Below are positions 12,901 to 22,932 of a stretch of 64,000 nt of DNA, one piece after another. Made by a program: the position numbers and the translations under genes. The notes under the pieces were generated by a model that was given only the letters and a program-made list of their open reading frames with translations, did not search any database and was not told the DNA's origin. Source of the DNA: Apteryx mantelli (taxonomy: Eukaryota; Chordata; Aves; Apterygiformes; Apterygidae); the NCBI RefSeq assembly GCF_036417845.1, contig NC_089978.1, positions 135,526,288 through 135,590,287 of the forward strand. Reading direction: 5' to 3'. The first letter of the stretch is position 1. Each line of letters begins with the position of its first letter.

Positions 12901-14860
12901 AGTTCCCTTTATGATTAAAAATGCACAGATTGCATATTGCTCACAGATACAGGAAGAGGCCACAGAGAATTCACCTTCATCTTTACTGTCATGGAAAATT
13001 TGAACCAGAAGCACTACAGATGAAACACACATCACCAGCTGAGTTGGGTCCCTTAGTTACCTTTATCGAGGACACGTTGGAAGTCATCTGCTGAAATTTG
13101 TACAGGGACTTGGTAATATTTTCCCAGCCTTTTTATATCCTTCAGCAAATATTCGGCACGCTTTGGCAACATTGCTGGGGGCTTGTTACCTTTCCAAAAA
13201 AGGTTCTATGGTAAGCAGGAGATTTCAATTATATTATAACAACATTAGACAAAACAACATCGGACAGAATAGACCTTTCTCAAACATATACCTAAATAAG
13301 ACTGCAATTTCATATTAATTTGGTGAAATGTGCAGATTTTCCAAAGTTAATGCTATGGTTTGAACATAATTTACTTTGGTTTTGCAATGTGCAGATAAAC
13401 AATTAGCAGAACCAGTTTTAACTACGGTACAAAGTCCAGATACTAAAGTACAATCCAGGCAGGGATTTATGTTGATTCAGACAGATGCCCTTCTAAGTCT
13501 CCAAGCTTATTTACACGTTTGTGTGTAATGAGACTTGTTAATTTTTTGATTTATGATTTATAAATCTCAGTGATTCAGTTGTTCTAATAAGGTCACATGT
13601 AATATGTTATGACTTACTTTGATCCCTCCTGCATCTTACACTGAAACTGTTCCATAAATTAATTTTGGTTTGAACATAACAAAAAACTTTTTAAAAAATC
13701 ACATATCAAAATATTACTAACTTCTTTTAGAACTGGTGAACTTTGGCATGGACAGTATGTGCTGCAGACAGTATGAGTGTTAGAGGCAGTATAGTTTTAA
13801 CAGTGTGATATTCCTTGTAGCTGATTTCTCAACCGTTGTTTAGCTCCACAATCCTATAGTTAATTTGTCATTAGTGTCAAAACTGCATTTAAAGTTGTCT
13901 TTGCAGGGTCTGCACTCAGTAGGATCCACTGAGAGCTCTCGCACAGCAGTGTCCTACTAGTGAAGTATTTCCCTACAGAGTTAACCACTCCATAAAGCCT
14001 ACCAGTTGCCTGCATTATGCCACCAAGAAAAGCTGGACGAAAACGCAGATCAATGTTCCAGATGTGCTGGTACCGGCAGAGTACCTGCAACAAAGAAAAG
14101 TAAGGACAGATGGACAGTTTGAGATTTCTGTAGAGCTGCATGCAACCAGGAAATAAGCTAAGGCATGAAATGGGCACTGCAGATAAAACCCTTTATTATC
14201 ATATGGTGACAGCACTAAAACTCCTTTCCTGGAGCCTGCTACAGAAATCTGATCTCAGAAAACTGAAAGGACCACACTTGTATTAAGACTATGCAAGTCT
14301 GAGCAGGAGCAGAATAAGCAAAAGATCAGGCTCATGAGGGAACAATTACATTTGTTATACATTAAAATATTCTCTAAAGCAAAATGCTCAGCAATAAATA
14401 TCAAATAAGCACACGCCATGCTGCCATTTAGCTGAATTATGCTTGTTATCCCTGGCTTTCAGCACGTGAGGAAGACACCGAAAGACGTCACAAGCGGGTT
14501 AAAAGTAAAATCTTAACAAGATAAAATCTAAGTATATGTAGGGGAAAAAGCTCTAGATAAAGTGGCTCTGGAGTCACGGCATCCCGAGGCTGCCGGACGA
14601 GCTGCCCTTCAACCAACTCCTGAAGGACAGCCGGATCCGCAGGAAGCGGCTGCGCCCGCCCCGACCGGCCCCAGCGCCCGCAGCGACGGCAGGAGCGCCG
14701 CCGCGGAAGAGGAGGGGGTGGCGGGGGACAACGGGGCGCCCCGCCAACAGCCCCCCTCCGCCCACCCCCGCAGCGCCGAGCCCCTCACCTCGAAGCCGAG
14801 CCAGGAGTACGGCGACACAACATCGTAGAAGAGCTCCACGAGCGTCCGCGCCGCCGCCAT
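9842..14860 (-). CDS. GSTK1: Glutathione S-transferase kappa 1 (seven clear exons)
   Basis: GSTK1 conjugates glutathione to electrophiles and in mammals works in mitochondria and peroxisomes; its fold is DsbA-like rather than that of cytosolic GSTs. Exons (high to low): 14860-14789, 14084-14003, 13189-13061, 12707-12607, 12179-12144, 10572-10456, 9935-9842. All have AG/GT borders, and their phases join into 631 nt with no stop. The N-terminus has the family signature Y-D-V-V-S-P-Y-S-W with the catalytic serine at residue 16, the human position. Later exons carry recognisable blocks: C-R-Y-Q-H-I-W-N-I, G-A-M-R-F-I-T-A, K-E-T-T-E-D-A, F-F-G-S-D-R-L-E-L-L. The human protein has 226 residues; 210 are covered here. 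The C-terminus is unresolved, so no peroxisomal signal can be shown. Transcription starts in a CpG-rich segment. Confidence 0.95.
10456..10572 (-). CDS. GSTK1: GSTK1 exon 6
   Basis: Encodes 39 residues beginning V-A-R-Q-A-G-L and ending A-I-K-Y-G, with the family block K-N-R-L-K-E-T-T-E-D-A. Acceptor CTTCTTAG, donor GTAAGA, phase 0 to 0. Confidence 0.93.
12144..12179 (-). CDS. GSTK1: GSTK1 exon 5 (36 nt)
   Basis: A short in-frame exon of 12 residues, H-E-D-I-S-Q-P-T-S-I-L-A, between acceptor TTTCACCAG and donor GTAAGT. Matches the E-D-I-T-E-P-Q-S-I-L segment of mammalian GSTK1. Confidence 0.9.
12607..12707 (-). CDS. GSTK1: GSTK1 exon 4
   Basis: Encodes G-S-L-G-A-M-R-F-I-T-A through W-I-R-F-W-S-Q. 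Acceptor ATCCCAG, donor GTCAGT, phase 1 to 0. It lies in the helical insert of the thioredoxin fold. Confidence 0.93.
13061..13189 (-). CDS. GSTK1: GSTK1 exon 3
   Basis: Begins N-K-P-P-A-M-L-P-K-R and ends F-Q-R-V-L-D-K with donor GTAACT, phase 1 to phase 1. The N-K-P-P and L-P-K-R blocks match the glutathione-side region of the family. Confidence 0.92.
14003..14084 (-). CDS. GSTK1: GSTK1 exon 2
   Basis: Acceptor TTTGTTGCAG, then V-L-C-R-Y-Q-H-I-W and L-R-F-R-P-A-F-L-G-G-I-M. It ends after ACT-G with donor GTAGGC (phase 1). Strong match to the second block of GSTK1. Confidence 0.93.
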
Positions 14861-14990
14861 CGCCGCAGCCGCCGCGCCCCCGCCGGAAGAGCTGGCGCCA
14901 CCTCCCCGCGCAGCCGGGGACCCACTGCCGCCCTTGCTCCGGGCCCGGCGCTGGGCCGGGCTTCTGGCCCTGTCTCTCCCCCCTCCCTCC
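14560..14990. promoter_or_regulatory. CpG-rich promoter region of GSTK1
   Basis: A GC- and CpG-dense block in otherwise AT-rich DNA spans exon 1 and about 130 bases upstream of its ATG. No TATA box is evident. This fits a housekeeping CpG-island promoter. The longer open frames on both strands here are a by-product of the GC content. Confidence 0.7.
14789..14860 (-). CDS. GSTK1: GSTK1 exon 1
   Basis: Encodes 24 residues from M-A-A-A-R-T-L to L-G-F-E and contains the active-site serine 16. The ATG (14858-14860) sits in CpG-rich DNA, and the donor GTGAGG follows in phase 0. The start was chosen because it puts the serine at the family position. Confidence 0.93.
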
Positions 14991-17273
14991 CTTCCCAAAT
15001 TGGATAAGAATGTTCCTTTCTGGTAAATAAAACTTTTGGTGCTTCAGAGAAAAGTGGTAATCATTAAGCCAGGACAAATGCTCTGCAGGCACGGTACATG
15101 CTTCAGCAGCTCCCAGGCAGTGCTTTGTGTATTCCTGTGGTGCATGTTCAGAATGCTCTGTTATGGTGATAGTTATTATTAAAGGAGTTATGTGTCCTGT
15201 CCCCCAGAAGCCTATTCTTTCCTTCCCTTAGGAAGCTTGCTTCAGGAAGTCGGAATTTCATCTCTGCCCCTTGCATCGTGCTTACTTCTTATCCTCAGAT
15301 CTTCATTCTGAGTGTCGGTAGTGTTTCTCTGAAATTTTTGTCCTTTTTCCAAGCTCATTCTGCAGAGTTAGTTCAGAGTATTTCGTTTGGCAGATTGTGT
15401 GCAATCACATCTTGAACCACTTAGCTGATGCAAATCTTTGCTAAGGATTATTCTGGTGTGATAGGCCTTTCCTTTGTTGGCAGAATACAAGCATGCAGAG
15501 GTTAGGGTAGTGGAAAAGGCTGAAACAGTGACCTTGGAGGGAAGTATGAGACTTAAATGGGTGTGCTTCTGACAGTTTATGGGTGTGGAAATAATTTGCT
15601 CTTTTCTTGTTTCTGTTGTGTTCTGGAAAAGAAGATTTTAACTATGTTTTTGAAAATAAACAACATCTTGTCAAGGTATACTTGTCCTGTCATCTCTTTC
15701 TCATTATATTGAAATGATTCCACAAGCCAGCAAATCCTAGTTATCCACAAATGTTGAAAGGGGCAGCTTGATTTTCCTTTTATGCAAAACTAAAAATAGG
15801 AACTTCCTCTTGAAAGTGACTTCATATCATTAATAACTCAGAAGGTTTTAGAAAAATTAAAAAAGCAAATAAAGTCTTTGTCAGAAAAGAGAGATTATTA
15901 CTTCCTTTCTAACAGTTTGCAGCAATTTGGGAATCAAACTGCTCTGCTTTCTTCTCATGCAAGGGGAATTTACAAAAATACAAAGGAGCAAGTATATTGG
16001 AAATGAAATCAACATGTTGAAAGGAAAATTAACACATGGAAAAGAATATTAAAAAGTGATCCTGCAAGGGGAGCTTCAACATGAACAGGCAGTGGACTCT
16101 TGGGTTGTTCAGTTTGCAATTCCATGCATAAAGTGAAATAAAACAAGCACTTTCTCCACTTTCTCTCAAATTCCTAAGAATAAACTCAGTAAAGTTACTG
16201 TAATGTATTAAGTAGATTAAAAGCTCCTTTTACTACTAATATTAGAAATTAGTGCTATCGTTAAATTATTAGGAGGAAAGTTTCCTCTCTCTCCCGGAGC
16301 CTGTTCCCGAGATAGACATTAGTCCTTCTTTCCTTATTCCTCCCCTTCCTTTCTCAAGATGAGGTGGAGTTTGCAGTGGCCATTGATGAGCATGCTTTCT
16401 GGGGTGTGAGGATCCAGACTATTCTCTCTAAAAGAAGGAGATTTCAATTCTGACCATGCAGTGCAATTGGAGAAGGACTTTCTGGAAATACACCTTTTTC
16501 AGGTGGCTATGTGCATATCAGTGCCCTCCAAAGCAGTGCCAGATGTAGAGTGAGTTCCTGCTTCCTGTTTGCTGTACAGGGCTTCCCCTTCCCTCTGTGC
16601 CTGTACTCACGGGCAAATTTCTTCCAAAAAGTGGGCAGCCAACCTTTTTAGGTCCTGAGTTTTCCAATGCAGCTGCTGCCTCCCTGAAGGTTGGCACTAT
16701 ATATGCCTCGGATCCCAAGGCTTCTTGAACATATCTAGCACATAGGCCCTTGCAGATGGCTTGTGCTCTATGCTTTACCCTGATACACAACTCTGACAAA
16801 AACAGTCTCAATCCATTGGCTTCAGTCCCATTAATCATTATCCTAAATACTAGGTAGGTTTTTAGTAAAACAAAGTCGAGGTTCAACAAATTTTAAAGCA
16901 AAAAGTTCTGCATTGGAATAGGCATTAGGGTTTGAAACAAAAAGGTTAAAAGTTAAACAAACACAAAATGTAAATCAAGTTGTACTTAGTAGCAAAACAC
17001 TTGCCTACTTGGTCTGGGGTCTAGAACCCAAAATTCAGTTCTTGAGATGTTTGAAGAACCCAGAGAATTTGTATCATGTGACAACTCTGACTTTTAAATA
17101 CTCCTTTAATTAAACACTTACTCCTTTCTCTCTTCTTTGTAGATTTTCTAGTTCAGCTGCTTACAAATGCTGTTTCAGTGGCTTATATCCTGGGCGTGCT
17201 TTTGAAGCATTCCACACTTGAATACTTTCTTATGAAATACAACAAATTCCCAGCCAAAATGAGTCTACCTCCT
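14991..17273. other. Spacer between GSTK1 and the olfactory pseudogene
   Basis: No recognised gene. On the - strand around 16.6-16.75 kb a short coding-like frame (with E-A-L-G-S-E-A-Y-I-V-P-T-F-R) runs into a GTGAGT donor. I could not place it in any family. Confidence 0.4.
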
Positions 17274-18195
17274 TCAGAACATCGTGATCCTTTGCATCAC
17301 TTTCACTATAGCTCCTTTCACCTCCTTGTTCCTCAGACTGTATATCATGGGATTGAACAAAGGGGTGATGACACCCCTGAGTGTTTTGTCGTGATCTGGT
17401 GAATGGCTAGACCTAGGTCTAATGTACATGAACATGGCACTGCCGTAAAATAGTAAGACCACTGTAAGGTGTGAGGCACAAGCTGAAAATGCTTTGAGCC
17501 ATCCCACAGCAGTGTGAATCCTTGAGATGGCCAGAAGAATTTGGATGCAGAAGATCAGGATCAAGCAAGAAGGGCAAAGAAGAACAAGAATGCCGATAAC
17601 AAACACAGTGATTTCATTCATGTGGGTGTCAGCACAAACGAGTTTAAGTAGTGCCAGGATATCACAGTAGAAGTGGTTAATCACATTTGGGCCACAGAAC
17701 GGCATCTGCAGGGTCTGAACAGTATGGATCATAGTGAGAAGAAGCCACATATCCAAGCTGCTGCTGCCAGCCCTACGCAATTCTATGGTTCATGATCAGA
17801 GTGTAGGACAGTGGATGACATATTGCTATGTACCGATCATATGCCATGACTGCTAATAAAACACATTCAGTGATGCCTAAGGTTAGAAAGAGGTATATTT
17901 GAAAACCACACCCAGCAAAAGAAATAATTCTTTGGGGATTCAAGAGGCTGGCCGGCATTTGAGGGACAGTGCTGGATACGTAACAGATGTCTACAAATGT
18001 GTCTCAAGAAGAAGTACATAGGTGTGTGGAGCTGGCAATCCAGTCAGGTCAGTACCAGTATGATCATATTTCCCACCAGAGCAAGGGTGTGGATGACAGT
18101 AAACAGCCCAAACAGTTGTTGTATGCTAGCACTGAGAAACCCTGCCATAGAGCCAAGGTAGGCATGGTCTAGACAACTGCCTGTATTTGTAGGTG
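17274..18195 (-). pseudogene. Olfactory receptor pseudogene, class II type
   Basis: Seven-transmembrane odorant receptor homologue in pieces. In order on the - strand: TM1 with G-N-M-I-I-L-V-L-T, then L-H-T-P-M-Y-F-F-L, D-I-C-Y-V-S-S-T-V-P-Q-M, the signature M-A-Y-D-R-Y-I-A-I-C-H-P-L-S-Y, the TM6 region K-A-F-S-A-C-A-S-H-L, and N-P-M-I-Y-S-L-R-N-K-E-V near the natural stop at 17274-17276. It is broken by an in-frame TGA (18044-18046), a frameshift with small deletion near 17.99-18.01 kb, and another shift near 17.77-17.78 kb. Olfactory receptors also lie near GSTK1 in mammals, so this may be a remnant of a conserved cluster (recalled synteny). Confidence 0.88.
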
Positions 18196-19929
18196 TTAGG
18201 GCTAACAAATGTTCTATTAAAAATCATTGAAAAGTATAATTAAAGATCACAAACAATAATTTCTCCTCTGTTATTAAACTAAGTCTTGTGTCTTTAAAAG
18301 CAAGACATATGTATGAGAAGATCAGCTTTAGTATAGAGAAAAATGTTTTCTAAATGACAAATACTGTTACTTTGAGTTGATAATTAAGAGAAAAGTGAAA
18401 GCAATCTACAGGAGAGTCCCAGTATAGTGTTTATTTTCTCTTTACATCTTGTTCTATTTGAAGATAGAGTGAAAAAGGATACATGCAGATTATAATCCTG
18501 CCATCACAACTGAATTTTGATTCAGGCAGAACAGTAATCTCAATCAGTAGAAATTTTGCTATTTGAAGGGCTCTATAGCCTGTCCTGTTTTATATGTGAA
18601 GATAAAAGATGTTAAAAGTATTGAAGTTCTTATATTTTATTGTTTGAGTCATTGTTAATTGATGTAAGATTGGAGAATAATATTTCATTCTCTTTTGAAA
18701 AAAAAAAAAAGAATCTTATGATTATTCTTCTGTTGTTTATCCTGAGGATATTCAGAAGACATCAAATCAGATGGTTATTAACCTGCTCACATGCAGCAGA
18801 TCTTATATCTGTCAAACGAAACAACCCATTAACTTTAGATGTCTTATGACCTTAGGTTTAATTTCATGCTATGACATGAAACATAGAACATGCCTAAATA
18901 GTATACTATATTGTGTAAAGACCTAAACACAAATATAGCAGTTGTCATGATATTAGGGAAAATTAAAGATAACATCTCATCATGCTTACCTACTGTTTGA
19001 AGAGAAACTATTTCTCCTCCATTTAATGGCATCACAGAGCTATGAAAATTTATCGAGTTCATTATTTTTATGTCAAATCAGTACTGTATTTCTAGACAAG
19101 TATGTTGGAGGTGTGACTCCATGACAATGCTTAGGCCCTTACCCAACTAAGTTACAGGAATACTTCTCTAATGTCACTGTAGAGACAAGTGATGTTGAAA
19201 ATTAATTTCTGTGGAATTTTAAAATCCTATAGGATTTTATACATAATAATCTGAAGTATAAATATCCTGTTAATTTATTTGTGTCTCAGGAATCTGGTCC
19301 TTAATAAGCTTAACAAAATAACACTGAGATTCACCCTTTATAGCCTGGAGAGTCTGAATATGCATTGGAGCAGACACTCGTGATCTTTTCCTGGAATGTT
19401 ATTAAGAAACACATCAACAAACATTTGAAAGAAAAGATCTCAAACCATTTAAGATCCAACAGATCTCAAATTTGACTCATGCACCTCAGTAAAGGTGCAA
19501 TGGTGTTGTAAGGTACAAAGAAACCATGACCATGTGCTTCTGCATCTGGGATGACCATTGAGGAGCAGTTCTGAAAAGCAAAGAATTAATTATGGATCTT
19601 TATTCTAACATCTCAGAGCAGGAAACCTTCCAAAGAGTTTATAGGACCACTCTTCAATCAAGGTACAAAAGAAGTGCTCAGAGAAAATAAAACCATAGCA
19701 AAAGAATTTCCCCCACCCCCAAAAGAAAAAAACAACCCTAAAATAATTTTTTTGTATTAGTGTTTATAGTGAAGGAGCTTGGGGAAGTTTTCTGGTAGAA
19801 TCCTCCTTTATCTCAAATTGAAGAGTGATTTAAGGAGGTTATAGAACAAACAGATAAAATGAGCAGTAGCATGCTCCAAGGATGTTAGCCAAGTATCCTA
19901 AGGGGATTCGGGAATAAAGTAGCTGAATA
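18196..19929. other. AT-rich spacer, nothing recognised
   Basis: Short open frames and homopolymer runs only. No domain, RNA gene or mobile element that I can support. Confidence 0.5.
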
Positions 19930-20640
19930 ACTACCAGGGATGTGTGACATCTCACTTAGCATCACGATTCCAGGAGGATGGAAGGTTGCTGCTGTGACAC
20001 CAGCTTTTAAAAAGCTTTCAAGGGTAACTATGAAACCCTCAATAAATCTGGATAATATGAGATCATCTAAATATGCAGTTCTCAAGGAAAAGAAAGCCAA
20101 GAAGTGGGATTGGCACTCTTAATGACAAGAGGAAGGAGTCTAGATATAGGCTTTTATCTGTGCTGGTCTGCATGTGCCCTATTGAGAGAGTGGAGAGGTG
20201 GAGTATTCAGCAGGGGAACTGTCTGAAATTAAAGTAACTTTAATTTCTACTTTAAAGTGATTGAATTGGAAGATGTTATGGTACACACAGACGAGCAATT
20301 ATACACACAAGTCACCAAAACAGGATGATACCCACCCAGAAGTTCTAAAAAAACTCAAGGATGAAAGATCTGAATTATCAACAGTAATTCAGACAGCAAT
20401 CTGTGACGTCTCACTGAAACCTTTCTTAATACCTGAGTAATGGCCAGTGAGGAGTGTGGCACCAATTGTTAAGAAGGATCTGGGGGAGAGCTGGGAAACT
20501 TCCGTGTGGTGTCTGTACAAGGCAAACTGGTAGAAATGGTAATAAAAAAGAATTAATGGATACCTGAATAAAAATGTCTATTTGGCTTCTCAAGAATTCT
20601 GCCTTACATTTTTTTCAAGGGGTCAGCAAAAATGGAGAGT
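19930..20640 (+). mobile_element. Old, decayed CR1 LINE fragment
   Basis: Scattered pieces of a CR1 reverse-transcriptase frame can be read on the + strand in several frames: W-K-V-A-A-V-T-P-A-F-K-K near 19.98 kb, H-P-E-V-L-K-K-L-K near 20.34 kb, and a region equivalent to the S-V-P-G-K-L-V-E-M block followed by Y-L-N-K near 20.52-20.57 kb. Many stops and frameshifts make it far older than the copies at 28 and 62 kb. Confidence 0.7.
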
Positions 20641-20649
20641 AGGATGGGT

Positions 20650-21560
20650 TAAGGGATTTTATCAGCCACCATCTCCAGAACCTGGGGATTCTTCCTTCTT
20701 GGCCCCTGGAGCCCAGCCCAGAGACCTGGAGGTCCGTCTCTCCATCCCAGGCTGAGGACTGCATCTGCTGTTTTACTGTTTGCAGGTTCCACCACTGGTG
20801 AGGCTGAGTGTGTATCCCAGAAAGGCACACACATACCCCCACACAGAGGGCACTAACATGGCCAGATACACAGAAGCTGTGCTGCCTTCAACAACACCCA
20901 CATATTGCCCCTCCAGAACTCAATTAAAACATAAGTATAGGTAGCCCAGTCATGTTGCTCCTCTCTGGCTGATCAGGTATGACATTCACTAGTGAAAACA
21001 CGTGCCCATATACTCTAGATTCACGGGTTCACCCCCATTCACAGATCCCTCAAATATCAGCATGGCCCCTCAACCCATCTAAAATCCATGCCTGGGTCTT
21101 TGGGCTGCTTTCCAGTATACAGATCTCCTCCTACCTGCTGTCTAGTCCAGCTTGATGTTTGCTAGCAAACAGAGGCATGCACTCACCCACTTATCTCGCA
21201 AGCACTCCCACACCCATAGATCCCTTGAACAGCAGCACAGATTCTCAGCTTGCTTAATATCCATGCCTGGATTCTAGGCTCCCTTAACCACCTCTGGCTC
21301 AGACTTAAGAGTCTTTCCAGACTCCTACACGGCCAGTTAGCTCCACTTACTCACTTCAATTGCTGGCATCCCAGATGCATAGGCCCCTATGACCTGCACT
21401 TCCTCCAGTTGCTGATACTAAGACCCTCACTTGCTCCAGTTGCTGGTACCACAAACACCTGGGCCACTATCACCCGTGACCTGATTCCCATTGCTGACAC
21501 TTTATTCACTCACTTGTGTCTCTCCAGTTGCTGGCACCTAGACCTTGCCTCACACATGGA
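20650..21560 (-). repeat. Degenerate tandem array with a 'GCCAGCAACTGG' core
   Basis: Read on the - strand, imperfect units repeat the core GCCAGCAACTGGAG with a spacer that mentions GTG/TCA-rich blocks (for example near 21.53, 21.43, 21.41 and 21.36 kb). It directly follows the LTR-like segment at 21.57-21.93 kb. A homologous array in the opposite orientation lies at 51.93-53.05 kb. Confidence 0.65.
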
Positions 21561-21564
21561 ATAG

Positions 21565-21930
21565 AGTGAAATTACACAGAAAGATAATTAAGAAAGGATT
21601 TAATAGGATAGGATAGACTGTGGTGTTCAGGTGCAGGGCCTGCAGACAAGCGTACTCATCGGTGACTGCTTACATATGACTGGCCTCTTTTATCCTTTCT
21701 TCTCTCTGTTTCCTCCCCTTGGTCCTCCCTTATACCCGCTTTTCCCAACCTTTGACCCTTCCCCTAAATGTTGCTTAATAAGTTTTACAGACCCCTTCAA
21801 AAATCTATAATACTCAAGTTCTCTTGTTTCCCCCTGCTTGTCAGTTACAAAGTTCAGGCTGACCCTCTTCAAAGCTTTGCCTGTAGTTTCTTAATGGCCC
21901 ATCAACTAGTGGCTGAAGAATTTTAGTCTT
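21565..21930 (-). mobile_element. Endogenous-retrovirus LTR-like segment, - orientation
   Basis: Read on the - strand it has a TATA-like GGATAAAAGAGGCC, then CTTGTCTG and CCCTGCACCT, then a late ATTAAA. The same blocks occur in the same order in the segment at 51.6-51.92 kb, so the two belong to one family. Exact ends were not found. Confidence 0.65.
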
Positions 21931-22118
21931 GTCTCCCTTATCAGGTTTGTGCCTCTGTGTTTTTGTTTCTATCTCTCTCCCTGTTACTTATTATTTATTC
22001 CCTTTGAACTGAAAAGGTCCTCGATCTGATAACTTTAATGAGACAGATGTTCTCACATTCCACATTCCCTTGCATTCCCCTGCATTCCCCCACTTGCATA
22101 CTACCACAAGGAGCTACA

Positions 22119-22135
22119 CCCCCCCCCCCCCCCCC
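22119..22135. repeat. Poly-C tract
   Basis: A run of about 17 cytosines just before a CCAAT/TATA-bearing LTR-like segment. On the - strand it is a long G run that could form a quadruplex. Confidence 0.95.
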
Positions 22136-22299
22136 ATTGAGCCTGACTGGGCCTTCCATGGCACCCCTTGCATGGGCTGCACACATGGGTGTGGGATCAA
22201 GAGAGAATTCAGGGAGAAAGATAAGGGGGCACAAAGGAAAAACAGTACATGGCAGCCAAAGCACACCACCCTTTTGCAACATGAGTAAAAAAACTAGCT

Positions 22300-22932
22300 G
22301 GTGAAGGCCAGACAGTTTGTTCCAGCTGCACGGCGGAGGAGGGAGCGATGGAGGTATCACGGTCCGCCCCTGACCACAAAGGGTTGCATCCTGAAAAAAT
22401 AATTGCTGCTCACAGACTAACTGTTGACCTATAGTACCCCTAGCCACATTATCCTTGCTTACCATATTAAAAAACATGCCCTTTGCTGCAGAATGATATG
22501 TAAATAAGGGGGGCATACCCCCAACAACCGTGCAAATGGCAATCTGGCCAATGAAGTATGTCTGCCGCACTTCCATATCCCACCTTCAGCAACTATAAAA
22601 CAGAGGATAGCTCACTAAAGTTTTTTGGAAGGGAAGAAAATTGAACCCCCAACCTGTTCATTGGAGATTGCTGACGAGCGAGCCTCCTTCTCCCCTCCCT
22701 CAAACAGGGATGCCTCTTTGGTAAGACTTGTGCCTCCGACAAACATCGAGTGTTACCCGGGAAAATATATTATTATTGAAAGTGCTTAATTGTCAGTTTG
22801 AGCTCATAGAAAGAAAATTTGTAGCAGCAAGTGCATTTATCAACAGCAATTCCGAACCTGTTGTATCTGTCACTTTAATAAAATTTTATTCTTTTTACTT
22901 TGCGAAACTGACTCAGGGAAAGTCTTCAAACA
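22300..22932 (+). mobile_element. Probable retroviral LTR, + orientation
   Basis: LTR-like promoter order is visible: CCAAT (22548-22552), TATAAAA (22594-22600), polyadenylation signal AATAAA (22877-22882), then a CA end at 22931-22932 followed at once by GGGGGGCTC, which resembles the start of a proline-tRNA primer-binding site. The 5' end is approximate and no target duplication was found. The long - strand open frame across it (21995-22576) is probably antisense to the LTR and not a gene. Confidence 0.55.

Noticed and set aside
14562-15092. Long GC-rich open frames on both strands around the GSTK1 promoter
   Set aside because: They result from high GC content; the real coding part is only 14789-14860 on the - strand.
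16518-16889. 123-codon - strand frame
   Set aside because: Only its middle part looks coding-like and I cannot identify it; likely chance or an old retrocopy.
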